Source: JBCCGR01 sp039029195
Lineage (GTDB): Bacteria > Pseudomonadota > Alphaproteobacteria > Rhizobiales > Rhizobiaceae
DNA: 64,000 nucleotides
Reading direction: 5' to 3'
Assembly (NCBI GenBank): GCA_039029195.1
Contig: JBCCGR010000004.1
Location: forward strand, 110,449-174,448
The position numbers and the translations under genes were made by a program. Numbering within the stretch: position 1 is the first letter of the stretch; the number at the start of each line of letters is the position of its first letter. Shown piece by piece: positions 45,660-54,341 of this stretch. The notes below the pieces were generated by a model. That model did not search any database and had not been told where the DNA came from. It worked only from the letters and a program-made list of their open reading frames with translations.

Positions 45660-46216
45660 TGGCTCTCTTTTTGTACAAACCGCACATCATGAATGCGGCA
45701 GGTCAGATCACTTCGCCAGATGTGATTGCCGACCGGTTGTGGCTGGACGGCAGGAAACCGGTCCATCAACTGACCGCTGAATATTCGTTTCAGGTTGATG
45801 GCTCCATGGATGTCCGTGCTGCCTATGCGCTGATGGCGCTTGGCGGCGGCGTATCCATCGCGCCGGCGCTCGTGTTGGGTGACGGTCGCGTCACCGTGTC
45901 CCGCAATGCATGGCGGCTCAACAATCTGGAGCCGCACATGGGCGAGGTGACGCTGAATGGTGCCGCCTTTCCAAATGATCCACTCGATATAATTGCGCAG
46001 GCTGGCGGAAAAGGTCTTGAATTGCCACGCGGCGTGATGGCGATTGCGGTGGGCGGTTCCGCCAAATGCGCAATACTTGCCGATCCGAAATCAGAACGGG
46101 TGATTGATCACCGCCCTGCGTTGAACGCCGTTGATGAGGACCCGTGGGGAAGCGACCGGCCAGACCCACGATATACCGTTGGTCCGACCCAAAAAGAAGT
46201 GACACATTATCTGTGA
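45659..46216 (+). CDS. Hypothetical protein in the catabolic operon
   Basis: A 185-residue protein I do not recognise. The ATG shares one base with the stop of the propeller gene (TAATG), so the two are coupled. The sequence alternates strands and short loops and contains a glycine-rich GGGVSIAPALVLGDGRV stretch and a polar C-terminal tail; no signal peptide or membrane segment is seen. Its constant partner is presumably the propeller protein. Confidence 0.65.
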   Translation: MALFLYKPHIMNAAGQITSPDVIADRLWLDGRKPVHQLTAEYSFQVDGSMDVRAAYALMALGGGVSIAPALVLGDGRVTVSRNAWRLNNLEPHMGEVTLNGAAFPNDPLDIIAQAGGKGLELPRGVMAIAVGGSAKCAILADPKSERVIDHRPALNAVDEDPWGSDRPDPRYTVGPTQKEVTHYL

Positions 46217-46252
46217 GTGTCGACCAGATATTCAGAACGCGAGAGGTGGATT

Positions 46253-46732
46253 TTGGGACAAATTGAAAACAGGATGGCGCAACTGGGCCTGACGCTTCCA
46301 GCACCTCTGGTGCTGCCGAGCGAAAACAGAACGAGTGCCATTCAGATTGGTGAAATGCTCTATGTTTCCGGACATGGGGCTGCTCTGCTGGAGGATGAGT
46401 CGGTTCAGCGTCGCGGCAAGGTGGACCTCGATATATCCGTAGAGGAAGCCAAAGCCACTGCTAAGGCCGTTGCTCTGAAAATGATTGCCACGGTCAAACA
46501 TCATGTGGGCGATCTTGATCGTGTGGCGCGGGTGGTGAAAATCCTCGGAATGATCAACGCTCATCCTGATTTTGAAAGGCAGAACAAGGTGCTGGATGGC
46601 GCTTCTGACTTGTTTTTTGAAGTGTTTGGTCCCGAAATCGGCTGCCATGCCCGATCGTCGGTGGGTGTCGACGGGCTTGTGGCGCGGCAGCCGGTCGAGA
46701 TCGAAGGCACTTTTCACATTCGTCCAGTATGA
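46253..46732 (+). CDS. RidA family protein
   Basis: About 159 residues from TTG 46253, which has a GAGAGGTGGA ribosome site just upstream; a GTG at 46217 is an alternative. It matches the longer RidA subgroup (QLGLTLPAPLVLPSENRTS, YVSGHGAALLEDE and HPDFERQNKVLDGASDLFFEVFGP with the HARSSVGV strand). RidA proteins deaminate reactive enamines and imines, and 2-aminomuconate deaminase belongs to this fold. The specific substrate is unknown. The stop overlaps the next start (ATGA). Confidence 0.75.
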   Translation: MGQIENRMAQLGLTLPAPLVLPSENRTSAIQIGEMLYVSGHGAALLEDESVQRRGKVDLDISVEEAKATAKAVALKMIATVKHHVGDLDRVARVVKILGMINAHPDFERQNKVLDGASDLFFEVFGPEIGCHARSSVGVDGLVARQPVEIEGTFHIRPV

Positions 46733-48795
46733 CCGCAATGCAACAGCTTGATCCCGATCAGTTTGCCCGATTGAAGGCCTGTTTCGCTCCCGCTTCAGCA
46801 GCGATCATTGGTGCCTCGACCAATCCGATGAAATTTGGTGGGCGGGCCCTCAAATTCTGCCTGGAGCGCGGCTATGGCGGCAGGCTTTATCCTGTCAACG
46901 CCCGCAACGCCGTTGTTCAGGGTGTTGATGCCTTCGCGAGCGTTGCTGACCTTCCTGAGGCGCCGGAAATTGCTGTAATCGCGGTGCCCGCGCCGCAGGT
47001 GAGGGAAAACCTGATCGCTGCGGGCGAAAAGGGTGCGCAGGTGGCCATCGTCTATGGCGCCCAATTCGCTGAAGCCGGTGGGCGCGGACAGGAACGGCAG
47101 GATGAGCTGCTGGCGATCTGCCAGGATCACAACATGCGCATGATCGGGCCCAACTGCATGGGTGTGATCTCACTTGCGTCGGGCTTTGTTGCCAGTTTCA
47201 CCGCTGCGCCGGAACACCACAATGGCAATGGCTGGCCGGATGTCGGAAATGTTTCCGTCGCCTCCCAGTCCGGCGCGGTGGGCATTCAGATCTTTGCGCA
47301 ATTGCGGGATCGCGGACTTGGGCTTGCGAACTGGATATCAACCGGCAACCAGGCCGACATCGATGTGGCTGATGCAATTGCCTATTATGCAGGAGACGCG
47401 GCGACCAAAACGATTGCCGTCTACATGGAAGATGCCAGCCGCGGGCTGAAACTTTGTCAGGCGCTGGAACTGGCACGGCAGGCCAGAAAACCGGTCGTGA
47501 TCCTGAAAGTAGGAACAACCCGGTCCGGTGGAGATGCCGCCGCCAGCCACACAGCTTCCATGTATTCCGAGGATCGGCTGGTCGACGATATTTTTGCCCA
47601 GTACGGCGTGCTGCGTGCCGGTTCTGTCAATGAAATGATTGATCTTGTTGCTGCCTGTTCCGCCGGGGTGATCCCAAAGGGGCCGGATGTCGCTGCAATC
47701 TCGGTATCCGGCGGCGGCGCGGTAATGATTGCCGATGCCGCGGAAAAACACGGTCTTGAACTGACACCCTATCCGGCTGATGCGCTGGCTGATCTGAAAT
47801 CCACCAATGATTTCGTCAATGACCGCAATCCGATTGATATCTCAGCGCCTTCGATGAGCAATATGGCGATCACCGGCGGTCACCTGAAATGGGGGCTGGA
47901 GCGGGGCTACTCCAGCATGATTGGCTATATCAGCCATGTGCCGCTGGTTCCCCGCACGCGCGAACCCATTATGGAGCAATTGCTGACATTCGGTGAAGAC
48001 CATCCAGATCAACTCATCGCCTTGGCAGCAAATACCAGCGCAGAGGACCGAAAGGCACTGATCGCATCTGGCATTACCATGTTCGATGATCCCGTTGCTG
48101 CAACAGAGGCGGTGGGCAAACTGGTCAAGGCGGGTGCCGCCCATGAAAAGCCAGTTCAGCAGCCAAGTGCGCCGGAGGAGCCCGGCGATCTTGCAGGTGC
48201 ACTGAATGGGGCAGGTATCACACTGGCAATCGGAGAGCCGGTCAATGATGTGGGAGTGGCGCTCGACCTATTGGCATCGGAGGGTTCGATTGTATTGAAG
48301 CTCGCCGCTCCTGAACTAAAGCACCGGACTGAACTCGATGGTGTTCGGCTTGACCTTCGGACTGAAGATGCGGTGCGCGGGGCGTACGCATCGCTTTCCG
48401 ACATTGTTGGCAAGGCCGGTGGGGCAATCGAAGATCTCCACATCACTGCCGCACCAATGATCGCCGGTGTGGAGATGTTGATTGGCGTACGTCGGGATCC
48501 GCAGTTCGGACCGCTGATTGTATGCGGGACAGGCGGCGTGATGTGCTCACTGTTCGACGATTTGCAATATGCCAAGGCTCCCGTTTCTCAAACGGAGTCA
48601 CTGGCGATGATTGAACGCACAAAAGGTGCTGCAATGCTGAAGGGCTGGCGGGGAGCTCCGGCCGTTGGTCTGGCTGATCTGGCAGAATCGTTGGCGCGAT
48701 TGTCAGAATTGGCACCGCGTCTGCCGGAGTTTGAAATCAATCCAGTAATGGTGTCGCAAGGCGCGCTCATTGCTGTCGATCTGGTGGTGGAGTGA
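46729..48795 (+). CDS. ADP-forming acyl-CoA ligase (acetate-CoA ligase / FerA-like)
   Basis: A 688-residue fusion of the alpha (CoA-binding, ligase) and beta (ATP-grasp) parts of the NDP-forming acyl-CoA synthetase family. FAPASAAIIGASTNPMKFGG is the CoA-binding start, IGPNCMGVISL and SVASQSGAVGIQI follow, and the phosphorylated histidine is expected in ASHTAS near residue 267. The C-terminal third is the ATP-grasp domain. FerA, the feruloyl-CoA synthetase of Sphingobium, is a member of this family, so activation of an aromatic or phenylpropenoic acid fits the context, but acetate or other short acids are equally compatible with the sequence. Confidence 0.82.
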   Translation: MTAMQQLDPDQFARLKACFAPASAAIIGASTNPMKFGGRALKFCLERGYGGRLYPVNARNAVVQGVDAFASVADLPEAPEIAVIAVPAPQVRENLIAAGEKGAQVAIVYGAQFAEAGGRGQERQDELLAICQDHNMRMIGPNCMGVISLASGFVASFTAAPEHHNGNGWPDVGNVSVASQSGAVGIQIFAQLRDRGLGLANWISTGNQADIDVADAIAYYAGDAATKTIAVYMEDASRGLKLCQALELARQARKPVVILKVGTTRSGGDAAASHTASMYSEDRLVDDIFAQYGVLRAGSVNEMIDLVAACSAGVIPKGPDVAAISVSGGGAVMIADAAEKHGLELTPYPADALADLKSTNDFVNDRNPIDISAPSMSNMAITGGHLKWGLERGYSSMIGYISHVPLVPRTREPIMEQLLTFGEDHPDQLIALAANTSAEDRKALIASGITMFDDPVAATEAVGKLVKAGAAHEKPVQQPSAPEEPGDLAGALNGAGITLAIGEPVNDVGVALDLLASEGSIVLKLAAPELKHRTELDGVRLDLRTEDAVRGAYASLSDIVGKAGGAIEDLHITAAPMIAGVEMLIGVRRDPQFGPLIVCGTGGVMCSLFDDLQYAKAPVSQTESLAMIERTKGAAMLKGWRGAPAVGLADLAESLARLSELAPRLPEFEINPVMVSQGALIAVDLVVE

Positions 48796-50219
48796 TGACG
48801 GATGTGCTTCATCTGATTGATGGGAAATGGGTCGCCGGTGAGGGTGATGACCTCCCGATCATCGGCCCCATCGATGGAAACGTGATCGGCCAAATGGCGT
48901 GTGCTTCGCGTGCACAGGTCAATAAGGCTGTGGCTGCCGCGCGCATCAGATTTGACAATGGTATCTGGCGTAACACGCCGATTGGTGAGCGGCGGGCGGT
49001 CTTGCGCGCCATTGCCGGTGACATCCGTGCGGCCCGCGACGATCTCGCACGACGACAAATGCTTGAAAGCGGGATCTTGCTGTCAACCGCACAGATGCAG
49101 GTTGATGGAGCCGCGGCTTGGTTCGACTATTTTGCAGATTTTCTGAGCACGGTTTCCGGCAAGACCTTTGACCATCTCCCTCAGGCAACCACGCTGGTGA
49201 CGCAAGAGCCGATCGGCGTTTGTGCACTTTTTTCGCCGTGGAATGTTCCGATCGGGCTGACGGCCATCAAACTTGCGCCCGCACTTGCGGCGGGGAATTC
49301 CGTCGTGGTGAAACCATCGGAAGAAACACCCGGTTGCACAGCAAATTTTGTCGAAGTGGTTACGAAATCGCTTCCTGACGGTGTTCTCAATCTCGTCAAT
49401 GGACGGGGCGCTGATACGGGTGCTGCGCTCGCCAATGGCGATGTTGATATGATCTCCTTCACCGGGGGGCATGCCGGTGGTCGAGCGGTGGCCGAAGCGG
49501 CTGCCAGTCGGCACATTCCATGCGTGATGGAACTAGGCGGCAAGTCTGCAAGCATCATCTTTGCTGATTGTGATCGAGAGCGCGCGATGCAAAGCGCTGT
49601 GCTGATGGCCTTCACCAACAATGGGGAAGCCTGTCTGGCCGGTTCCCGTTTGTTGATCGAAGAAAATGGTGCCGATGATTTCATTGCCGAGTTGACGCAA
49701 CGGGTCGAAGCGTTGAGCGTGGGACCGCCTGACAGCGCAGATACGCAAATCGGACCGCTGATTTCAGCGGCTCACCGCGACTATGTTGCCGGTTTCTATG
49801 ACAGTGCGAGGCAAGAGGGAGGCAAGGTGCTGTGCGGTGGTGAAGCGATCGGACCGGGTTTTGGCATCTCGCCGGGCGCCATCCATGTCACCTCACCAGA
49901 TAGCCGTGTTTGGTGCGAGGAGGTTTTTGGTCCTCTGGTGGCCGTTTCCACGTTCAAAACCGAGGACGAAGCGATCCGGCTTGCCAATGACAGCCGCTAC
50001 GGACTTTCTGGCTATCTGTGGACCGGTGACGCGTCACGGGCGCTACGTGTCTCGAAGGCCATTCGCACCGGCACCATTCTCGTCAATTCGCCGTTCATGC
50101 GTGAACTCAACGCGCCGTTTGGCGGCTTCAAGGCCAGCGGAGTGGGGCGCGAGGGCGGTGTCTGGTCGTGGAACAATTTCACGGAAACAAAAACAACAAT
50201 CCTGTGGCATGGAGAGTAA
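48795..50219 (+). CDS. NAD(P)-dependent aldehyde dehydrogenase
   Basis: A 474-residue ALDH. The ATG shares one base with the ligase stop (TGATG) and has GGTGGTGGAG upstream. FSPWNVPIG, VVKPSEETPG, MELGGKSA with the general base Glu, and NNGEACLAGSRLL with the catalytic Cys are all present, so the enzyme should be active. The substrate is unknown; vanillin-like, semialdehyde or betaine aldehyde substrates are all known for this family. Context favours an aldehyde released by the crotonase-type enzyme of the same operon. Confidence 0.88.
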   Translation: MTDVLHLIDGKWVAGEGDDLPIIGPIDGNVIGQMACASRAQVNKAVAAARIRFDNGIWRNTPIGERRAVLRAIAGDIRAARDDLARRQMLESGILLSTAQMQVDGAAAWFDYFADFLSTVSGKTFDHLPQATTLVTQEPIGVCALFSPWNVPIGLTAIKLAPALAAGNSVVVKPSEETPGCTANFVEVVTKSLPDGVLNLVNGRGADTGAALANGDVDMISFTGGHAGGRAVAEAAASRHIPCVMELGGKSASIIFADCDRERAMQSAVLMAFTNNGEACLAGSRLLIEENGADDFIAELTQRVEALSVGPPDSADTQIGPLISAAHRDYVAGFYDSARQEGGKVLCGGEAIGPGFGISPGAIHVTSPDSRVWCEEVFGPLVAVSTFKTEDEAIRLANDSRYGLSGYLWTGDASRALRVSKAIRTGTILVNSPFMRELNAPFGGFKASGVGREGGVWSWNNFTETKTTILWHGE

Positions 50220-50224
50220 GTCAA

Positions 50225-50968
50225 ATGATTGACGGAAAAAGCGTTTTGATCACAGGTGCCGCGCAGGGAATTGGCGCGGAGTTCGCCGAATCCTTCGCCA
50301 GAATGGGCGCGAAGGTCACGGTGGCTGATGTCATTTCACCTGACGATGTGGTTACCCGAATTAAAGAAGCGGGGGGCGAAGCCATCGGCTGCGTTGCCGA
50401 CGTCACAAAGCTCGAAGATTGCGAAAAGATGGTCGCGAATGCCACGGACACGTTCGGTGGCCTTGATGGGCTTGTGTGCAATGCGGCAATGTTTTCCTCG
50501 CTTCCCGCTGAACCCTATGATCAGATTTCACCGGACCTTTGGGACAAGGTCATGGCGGTCAATGTGAAAGGGCCGTGGCTTTGCACCCGGGCCGCCGTGT
50601 CCGCCATGGGTGAGGGCGGATCAATCGTGATGATTGGCACCAACCGTGTTTTGCGGGGCTATCCCATGATGCTTCACTATGATGCTTCAAAGGGTGCTGT
50701 TCATGCGATGACCCGGTCGCTGATCCGGGAACTGGGTCCGCAGAACATTCGCGTCAACACCGTCCTTCCCGGACTGACCATGAGTGAGGGTGTGCTGGCG
50801 CGCGAGGGCATTCAGGAACGGGCGCCTGAAATCGCCAATGCACGTTCCTTGGCCCGTGATCAGCAACCCCAAGATCTTGTTGGTGCAGTTGCCTGGTTCT
50901 TGTCGGATCATTCAGCATTTGTGACTGGCCAGTCGCTCGTGGTCGATGGCGGCGGCATGGTTCAATAA
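50225..50968 (+). CDS. Short-chain dehydrogenase/reductase
   Basis: A 247-residue classical SDR. The NAD(P)-binding TGAAQGIG motif is near the N terminus, NAAMF follows in the fourth strand, and the active-site YDASK is near residue 156. The tail VVDGGGMVQ is typical. It starts 6 bases after the ALDH stop, with GGAGAG before ATG 50225. It oxidises or reduces an unidentified alcohol or ketone of the pathway. Confidence 0.88.
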   Translation: MIDGKSVLITGAAQGIGAEFAESFARMGAKVTVADVISPDDVVTRIKEAGGEAIGCVADVTKLEDCEKMVANATDTFGGLDGLVCNAAMFSSLPAEPYDQISPDLWDKVMAVNVKGPWLCTRAAVSAMGEGGSIVMIGTNRVLRGYPMMLHYDASKGAVHAMTRSLIRELGPQNIRVNTVLPGLTMSEGVLAREGIQERAPEIANARSLARDQQPQDLVGAVAWFLSDHSAFVTGQSLVVDGGGMVQ

Positions 50969-50980
50969 GGGAGCACCACA

Positions 50981-51181
50981 GTGGCAATTATCAATGTGAC
51001 TTTGATCAAGGGTCGGGACAGGGAAACCAAACGCAAGATCATGGAAGGCTTGACACAGGTCCTGATCGATACAATCGATGCGAAACCGCATCAGGTGCGG
51101 GTGGTGCTGAACGAAGTTGAGGACGGCGACTATGCCGTTGGTGGAAAGCCTGTGTTTTTAAACCCTCCGAACAGCGAATGA
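50981..51181 (+). CDS. 4-oxalocrotonate tautomerase-like protein lacking Pro1
   Basis: A 66-residue member of the 4-OT family: INVTLIKGRDRETKRKIMEGLTQ, then KPHQVRVVLNEV and the tail DYAVGGKP. The catalytic residue of the family is the N-terminal proline exposed after removal of Met. Here the start GTG is followed by GCA (Ala), so Pro1 is missing, although Arg residues and the hydrophobic core remain. The activity should be lost or changed. GGGAG lies 9 bases before the GTG, and no in-frame start with Pro next is available nearby. Confidence 0.8.
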   Translation: MAIINVTLIKGRDRETKRKIMEGLTQVLIDTIDAKPHQVRVVLNEVEDGDYAVGGKPVFLNPPNSE

Positions 51182-51184
51182 TGA

Positions 51185-51239
51185 TTGCCAGCGGGTTTGG
51201 GTTGAGTATACTGCTAGTCTAGTGGGACATAGTGGGCAG
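51185..51239 (+). promoter_or_regulatory. Putative promoter with TAGTGGG tandem motif, copy 2
   Basis: TTGCCA (51185-51190), 16 bases and TATACT (51207-51212) make a good sigma-70 promoter. Just behind it is CTAGTGGGACATAGTGGGCA (51219-51238), the same tandem motif found at 44604-44623, differing at one base. It ends just before the AGGAGG ribosome site of the hydrolase gene, so a bound protein would block transcription starting near 51219. Confidence 0.6.
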
Positions 51240-51255
51240 AATTCAGGAGGTTGCC

Positions 51256-51927
51256 ATGCCGCATGACACCAAAATCCCCGATTACGTGATCGAGCGGATC
51301 ATGGCAAAACGCGGCAAGCTTTCTGTTTTCGACAGTTTCGAGCCGGAAAAATCGGCACTGCTCGTCGTCGATATGCAGAACTTCTATGTGGCGGAAGTCG
51401 ATACGGCCAAGTCCATTGTGCCGAACATCAACAAGCTGGCCGCCGCCTGTCGCGCCAAGGGCGTGCCGGTTTATTGGGTGATCATGCGCTGTGCGGAAAC
51501 CGAGGGCGCGGAAAGTCAGTGGTCGCTCTACCACAAGTATTTTTTCACCGAAGCCAAGGGGCTCAACCATCTCACCAAGCTGTCGCCTGGAAATGCGGGG
51601 TATGAACTTTATCCTGATCTTGACGTGAAGGACGAAGATCAAGTGGTTGAAAAGAAGCGCTTCAGCCCGTTTGTCACGGGTGCGTCTGATCTTCACGAAC
51701 GGTTGCAGGCCGCTGGCATCGAGAACCTGTTCGTCTGCGGTACGGCAACCAATATGTGTTCTGAATCAACCGCACGCGATGCCATGATGCTCGACTACAA
51801 GGTTGTCATGGCAGAGGATGGTAACGCCGCGCGTTATGATGATGACCATCTGGCAGGGCTTACATCCTTCTATCAGAGTTTTGGGGATGTGAAGACCATC
51901 GATGCCTGTATCGGCATGCTGGACTGA
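51256..51927 (+). CDS. Isochorismatase-like cysteine hydrolase
   Basis: A 223-residue hydrolase with the Asp-Lys-Cys triad of the family: Asp39 in LLVVDMQNFY, Lys133 in EKKRFSPF and Cys168 in TATNMCSES. AGGAGG lies five bases before ATG 51256. Family members cleave isochorismate, N-carbamoyl compounds, maleamate or nicotinamide. It has its own promoter with the shared motif, and the next gene starts immediately after its stop. An amide or ureido bond in the pathway substrate would explain it, together with the RidA-like gene, but this is not shown. Confidence 0.85.
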   Translation: MPHDTKIPDYVIERIMAKRGKLSVFDSFEPEKSALLVVDMQNFYVAEVDTAKSIVPNINKLAAACRAKGVPVYWVIMRCAETEGAESQWSLYHKYFFTEAKGLNHLTKLSPGNAGYELYPDLDVKDEDQVVEKKRFSPFVTGASDLHERLQAAGIENLFVCGTATNMCSESTARDAMMLDYKVVMAEDGNAARYDDDHLAGLTSFYQSFGDVKTIDACIGMLD

Positions 51928-52716
51928 ATGCCCGAGATCACCACAGCGCGTATCGGAGGAGCCGGTGTTGTTCAGTTTAGCCGGCCTGAAGTCCGTAATA
52001 CGCTCACAGATCAGATGCTGGATGAAACCTGGCAGGCTCTTCTTGGCTGGGAGCAGGACACGGACGTCGCAGCGGTCATTCTGACCGGGGATGAAACGGC
52101 GTTTTGTGCCGGCGGTGATCTCAAAGGAACGGCGTCGAGCACCATGTCGGCGTTTGAAAAATACCGCCACCGACTTTCAGAAGGTGTGTGGCACCGGTTC
52201 ATGCGCGATTTGGGACGTTACACAAAGCCCGTGATCGCGGCGGTTGAAGGATATGCACTGGGCGGCGGTCTGGAAGTCGCGCTTCGGTGTGATTTCATTG
52301 TTGCGTCACAAAACGCAAAACTGGGTCTCACCGAAGCGCGACTTTCCCTTCATCCTATTCTGGGTGGTGCCTGGCTGTTGGCTCAAGCAGTTGGTCCGCG
52401 CCGGGCACGGGAGCTTGCCTATACCGGTCGCCGGTTCTCCGCGGAGGAGGGGGAGCGCTGGGGCCTCATCAATCACGTTACCCCACCATGGGAAACGGTG
52501 AGCAAAGCGGTCGAGATTGCTGACGAGATCGCACAAAGCGGTCCGCTTGCCGTCATGACATTGAAGCAGGCAATCGCGCGGGCGCCGCATCAGACATTCG
52601 AGCAGGCGCTCGATAGCGCAGGCGATTTATCTGCGCTGATGATGTTCGCAGAAGACCGCGCTGAGGGCCTTGCCGCATTCAAAGAAAAACGTCCTCCAAA
52701 GTTTAAGGGCCGATGA
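51928..52716 (+). CDS. Enoyl-CoA hydratase/isomerase (crotonase family)
   Basis: A 262-residue crotonase. The oxyanion-hole segments are TAFCAGGDLKG and EGYALGGGLEVALRCDFIVA, and the second acid region is GLTEARLSLHP. The ATG follows the hydrolase stop without a gap. In a pathway with an acyl-CoA ligase and an aldehyde dehydrogenase it could hydrate and cleave a phenylpropenoyl-CoA to an aldehyde and acetyl-CoA, as feruloyl-CoA hydratase-lyases do, but ordinary beta-oxidation is also possible. Confidence 0.87.
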   Translation: MPEITTARIGGAGVVQFSRPEVRNTLTDQMLDETWQALLGWEQDTDVAAVILTGDETAFCAGGDLKGTASSTMSAFEKYRHRLSEGVWHRFMRDLGRYTKPVIAAVEGYALGGGLEVALRCDFIVASQNAKLGLTEARLSLHPILGGAWLLAQAVGPRRARELAYTGRRFSAEEGERWGLINHVTPPWETVSKAVEIADEIAQSGPLAVMTLKQAIARAPHQTFEQALDSAGDLSALMMFAEDRAEGLAAFKEKRPPKFKGR

Positions 52717-53033
52717 AAGAACACTATGATGCCGTCATCGTGGACGGTGGACAAAAACCTGTGCTTGACGCCGGATCTGCCTTGTTTGCAGCGCCAGGGG
52801 CACCATGCGGCACGGGAATTCCTGGCGGATTGGCGCTGGCGCACATGAATTGCTTGACGGGTCAGAATTTCAGCGCTCAAACTGCGGAAACGGGCCGATT
52901 TTGCGGACAAGAGGCAGGCCGATTGAAATATTGCTGGTCGAAATTGAATTCGTATGCAAGGAATGCCCCCACAGCGAGTAGGAGCGGTTGGCGGGGCGCT
53001 GAATTGGCCAAATGCTCCGGGAAATTAGAGTGA
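52713..53033 (+). pseudogene. Probable remnant of an FAD-dependent oxidoreductase gene
   Basis: The ATG overlaps the hydratase stop and the frame begins KEHYDAVIVDGGQKP, which looks like the first strand and loop of a dinucleotide-binding oxidoreductase (normally a VIVGGG-type sequence). After about 20 residues similarity stops and the remaining frame reads like random sequence. The 365 bases between the hydratase and the next gene hold no intact gene. The best reading is a deleted gene of which only the start survives. Confidence 0.4.
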
Positions 53034-53081
53034 TAAAATCTGAACAGATCGTGGCGTAATCAACATGGGAGATGAATAATC

Positions 53082-54281
53082 ATGATCAAAAAACTTCTTT
53101 TGGCAGGTGCCATTTCGGTAGCGGCAACAGGCTTTGCCTATGCCTGTGAAAACAAGGTCGAAATCAAATCGCTTTCGAACGCGTTCCCGGTTTACACCGT
53201 GATGACGGAAGCCATGGCAAAGTGCGGTAACTTTCAGGCCGAGATGGACAAGGACCATCGCCTGAAGCAGGAAGCAGCGCTTTCGTCCAAACCATCCTTG
53301 TATCAACTGACCAGCGTGACCAACCAGACCGGTGGCGCTCTGGCCGGCGCGGGTTTGCTTCGACCTCTGGATGATCTGATTGCAAAGCACGGCAAGGACT
53401 TGGCCCCAAGCCAGCTCATCAAGATCGACGGCAAGACGATCGCTGTCGCGGCGATAGTGAATACCCAGCACATCATGTATCGGGAAGACGTGTTCAAAGA
53501 CCTCGGTCTGAGTGCACCAAAATCCTGGGACGATGTTCTGTCGGCAGCCAAAGCGATCAAGGATTCCGGCAAAGTCGACTACGCTTTTGGCGGATATTAC
53601 AAGACCGGCTGGAACCTGGGCTTTGAGTTCATCAACCAGTATCTGGGTGATGGCGGTGCTCTGTTCGACGACAAGAACCACGCCTCAATCAACAATGAAA
53701 AAGGTGTTGCCGTACTTGAGCGCATGAAAGCGCTGTCCGGCTATATGGATCCAGAGTATCTGGTTTCCGATACGGCTTACATGTCCAAACAGTTCCAGGC
53801 AGGTACCATTGCCATGGGCATCAACTGGGCAAGTCGCGCCGGATCGGTCAACGATCCAAATGAAAGCCAGGTTGCCGGTAAGATCAAAATGGCTGCTGCG
53901 CCGATGGGAAGTGCACGTCCTTCTGCCACACTGTGGTGGGATGGCTGGGCCATCGCAAAGAACACATCCGATGAGCAGGCCGAAGCTGCATTCAAGCTGA
54001 TTATAAAGGCTTTGTCTTCGGAGGTTGTGACCGCAAACAATGATGTTGCCATCTGGACTTCGCCTGCGTTCAAGCCAACCGAGGCAGCCTCGGGTGCAAT
54101 CGCAACCGCTCAGGGTGGCGCTGCAAACTTCCCGGCGAGCAAGTTCCTTGGTGCGCTTCACACCGAGCTTGGTGGTGGCATTGCCGACTACATGACCGGT
54201 GCCAAGGATGCGGCCAAAACGCTTGCTGACATTGAGGCGGCTTATTTGACCGCGGCCAAGGAAAACGGTCTCATTAAGTAA
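53082..54281 (+). CDS. ABC transporter substrate-binding protein (CUT1 sugar type)
   Basis: A 399-residue protein with an N-terminal signal peptide (residues 1-21, cleavage before CENK) and a family 1 solute-binding fold: HIMYREDVFKDLGLSAPKSWDD and the AMGINWASRAGS segment are typical. It feeds the two permeases encoded next. Aromatic residues such as LWWDGWAIAKN suggest a sugar-like or aromatic ligand, but the ligand cannot be named. GGGAGATG precedes the start. Confidence 0.87.
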   Translation: MIKKLLLAGAISVAATGFAYACENKVEIKSLSNAFPVYTVMTEAMAKCGNFQAEMDKDHRLKQEAALSSKPSLYQLTSVTNQTGGALAGAGLLRPLDDLIAKHGKDLAPSQLIKIDGKTIAVAAIVNTQHIMYREDVFKDLGLSAPKSWDDVLSAAKAIKDSGKVDYAFGGYYKTGWNLGFEFINQYLGDGGALFDDKNHASINNEKGVAVLERMKALSGYMDPEYLVSDTAYMSKQFQAGTIAMGINWASRAGSVNDPNESQVAGKIKMAAAPMGSARPSATLWWDGWAIAKNTSDEQAEAAFKLIIKALSSEVVTANNDVAIWTSPAFKPTEAASGAIATAQGGAANFPASKFLGALHTELGGGIADYMTGAKDAAKTLADIEAAYLTAAKENGLIK

Positions 54282-54341
54282 TCCAACAGGTGAGCGAAGG
54301 GCTGATATCGGCCCTTCGTTCCGTTCTGCCGGAGCCACGCC

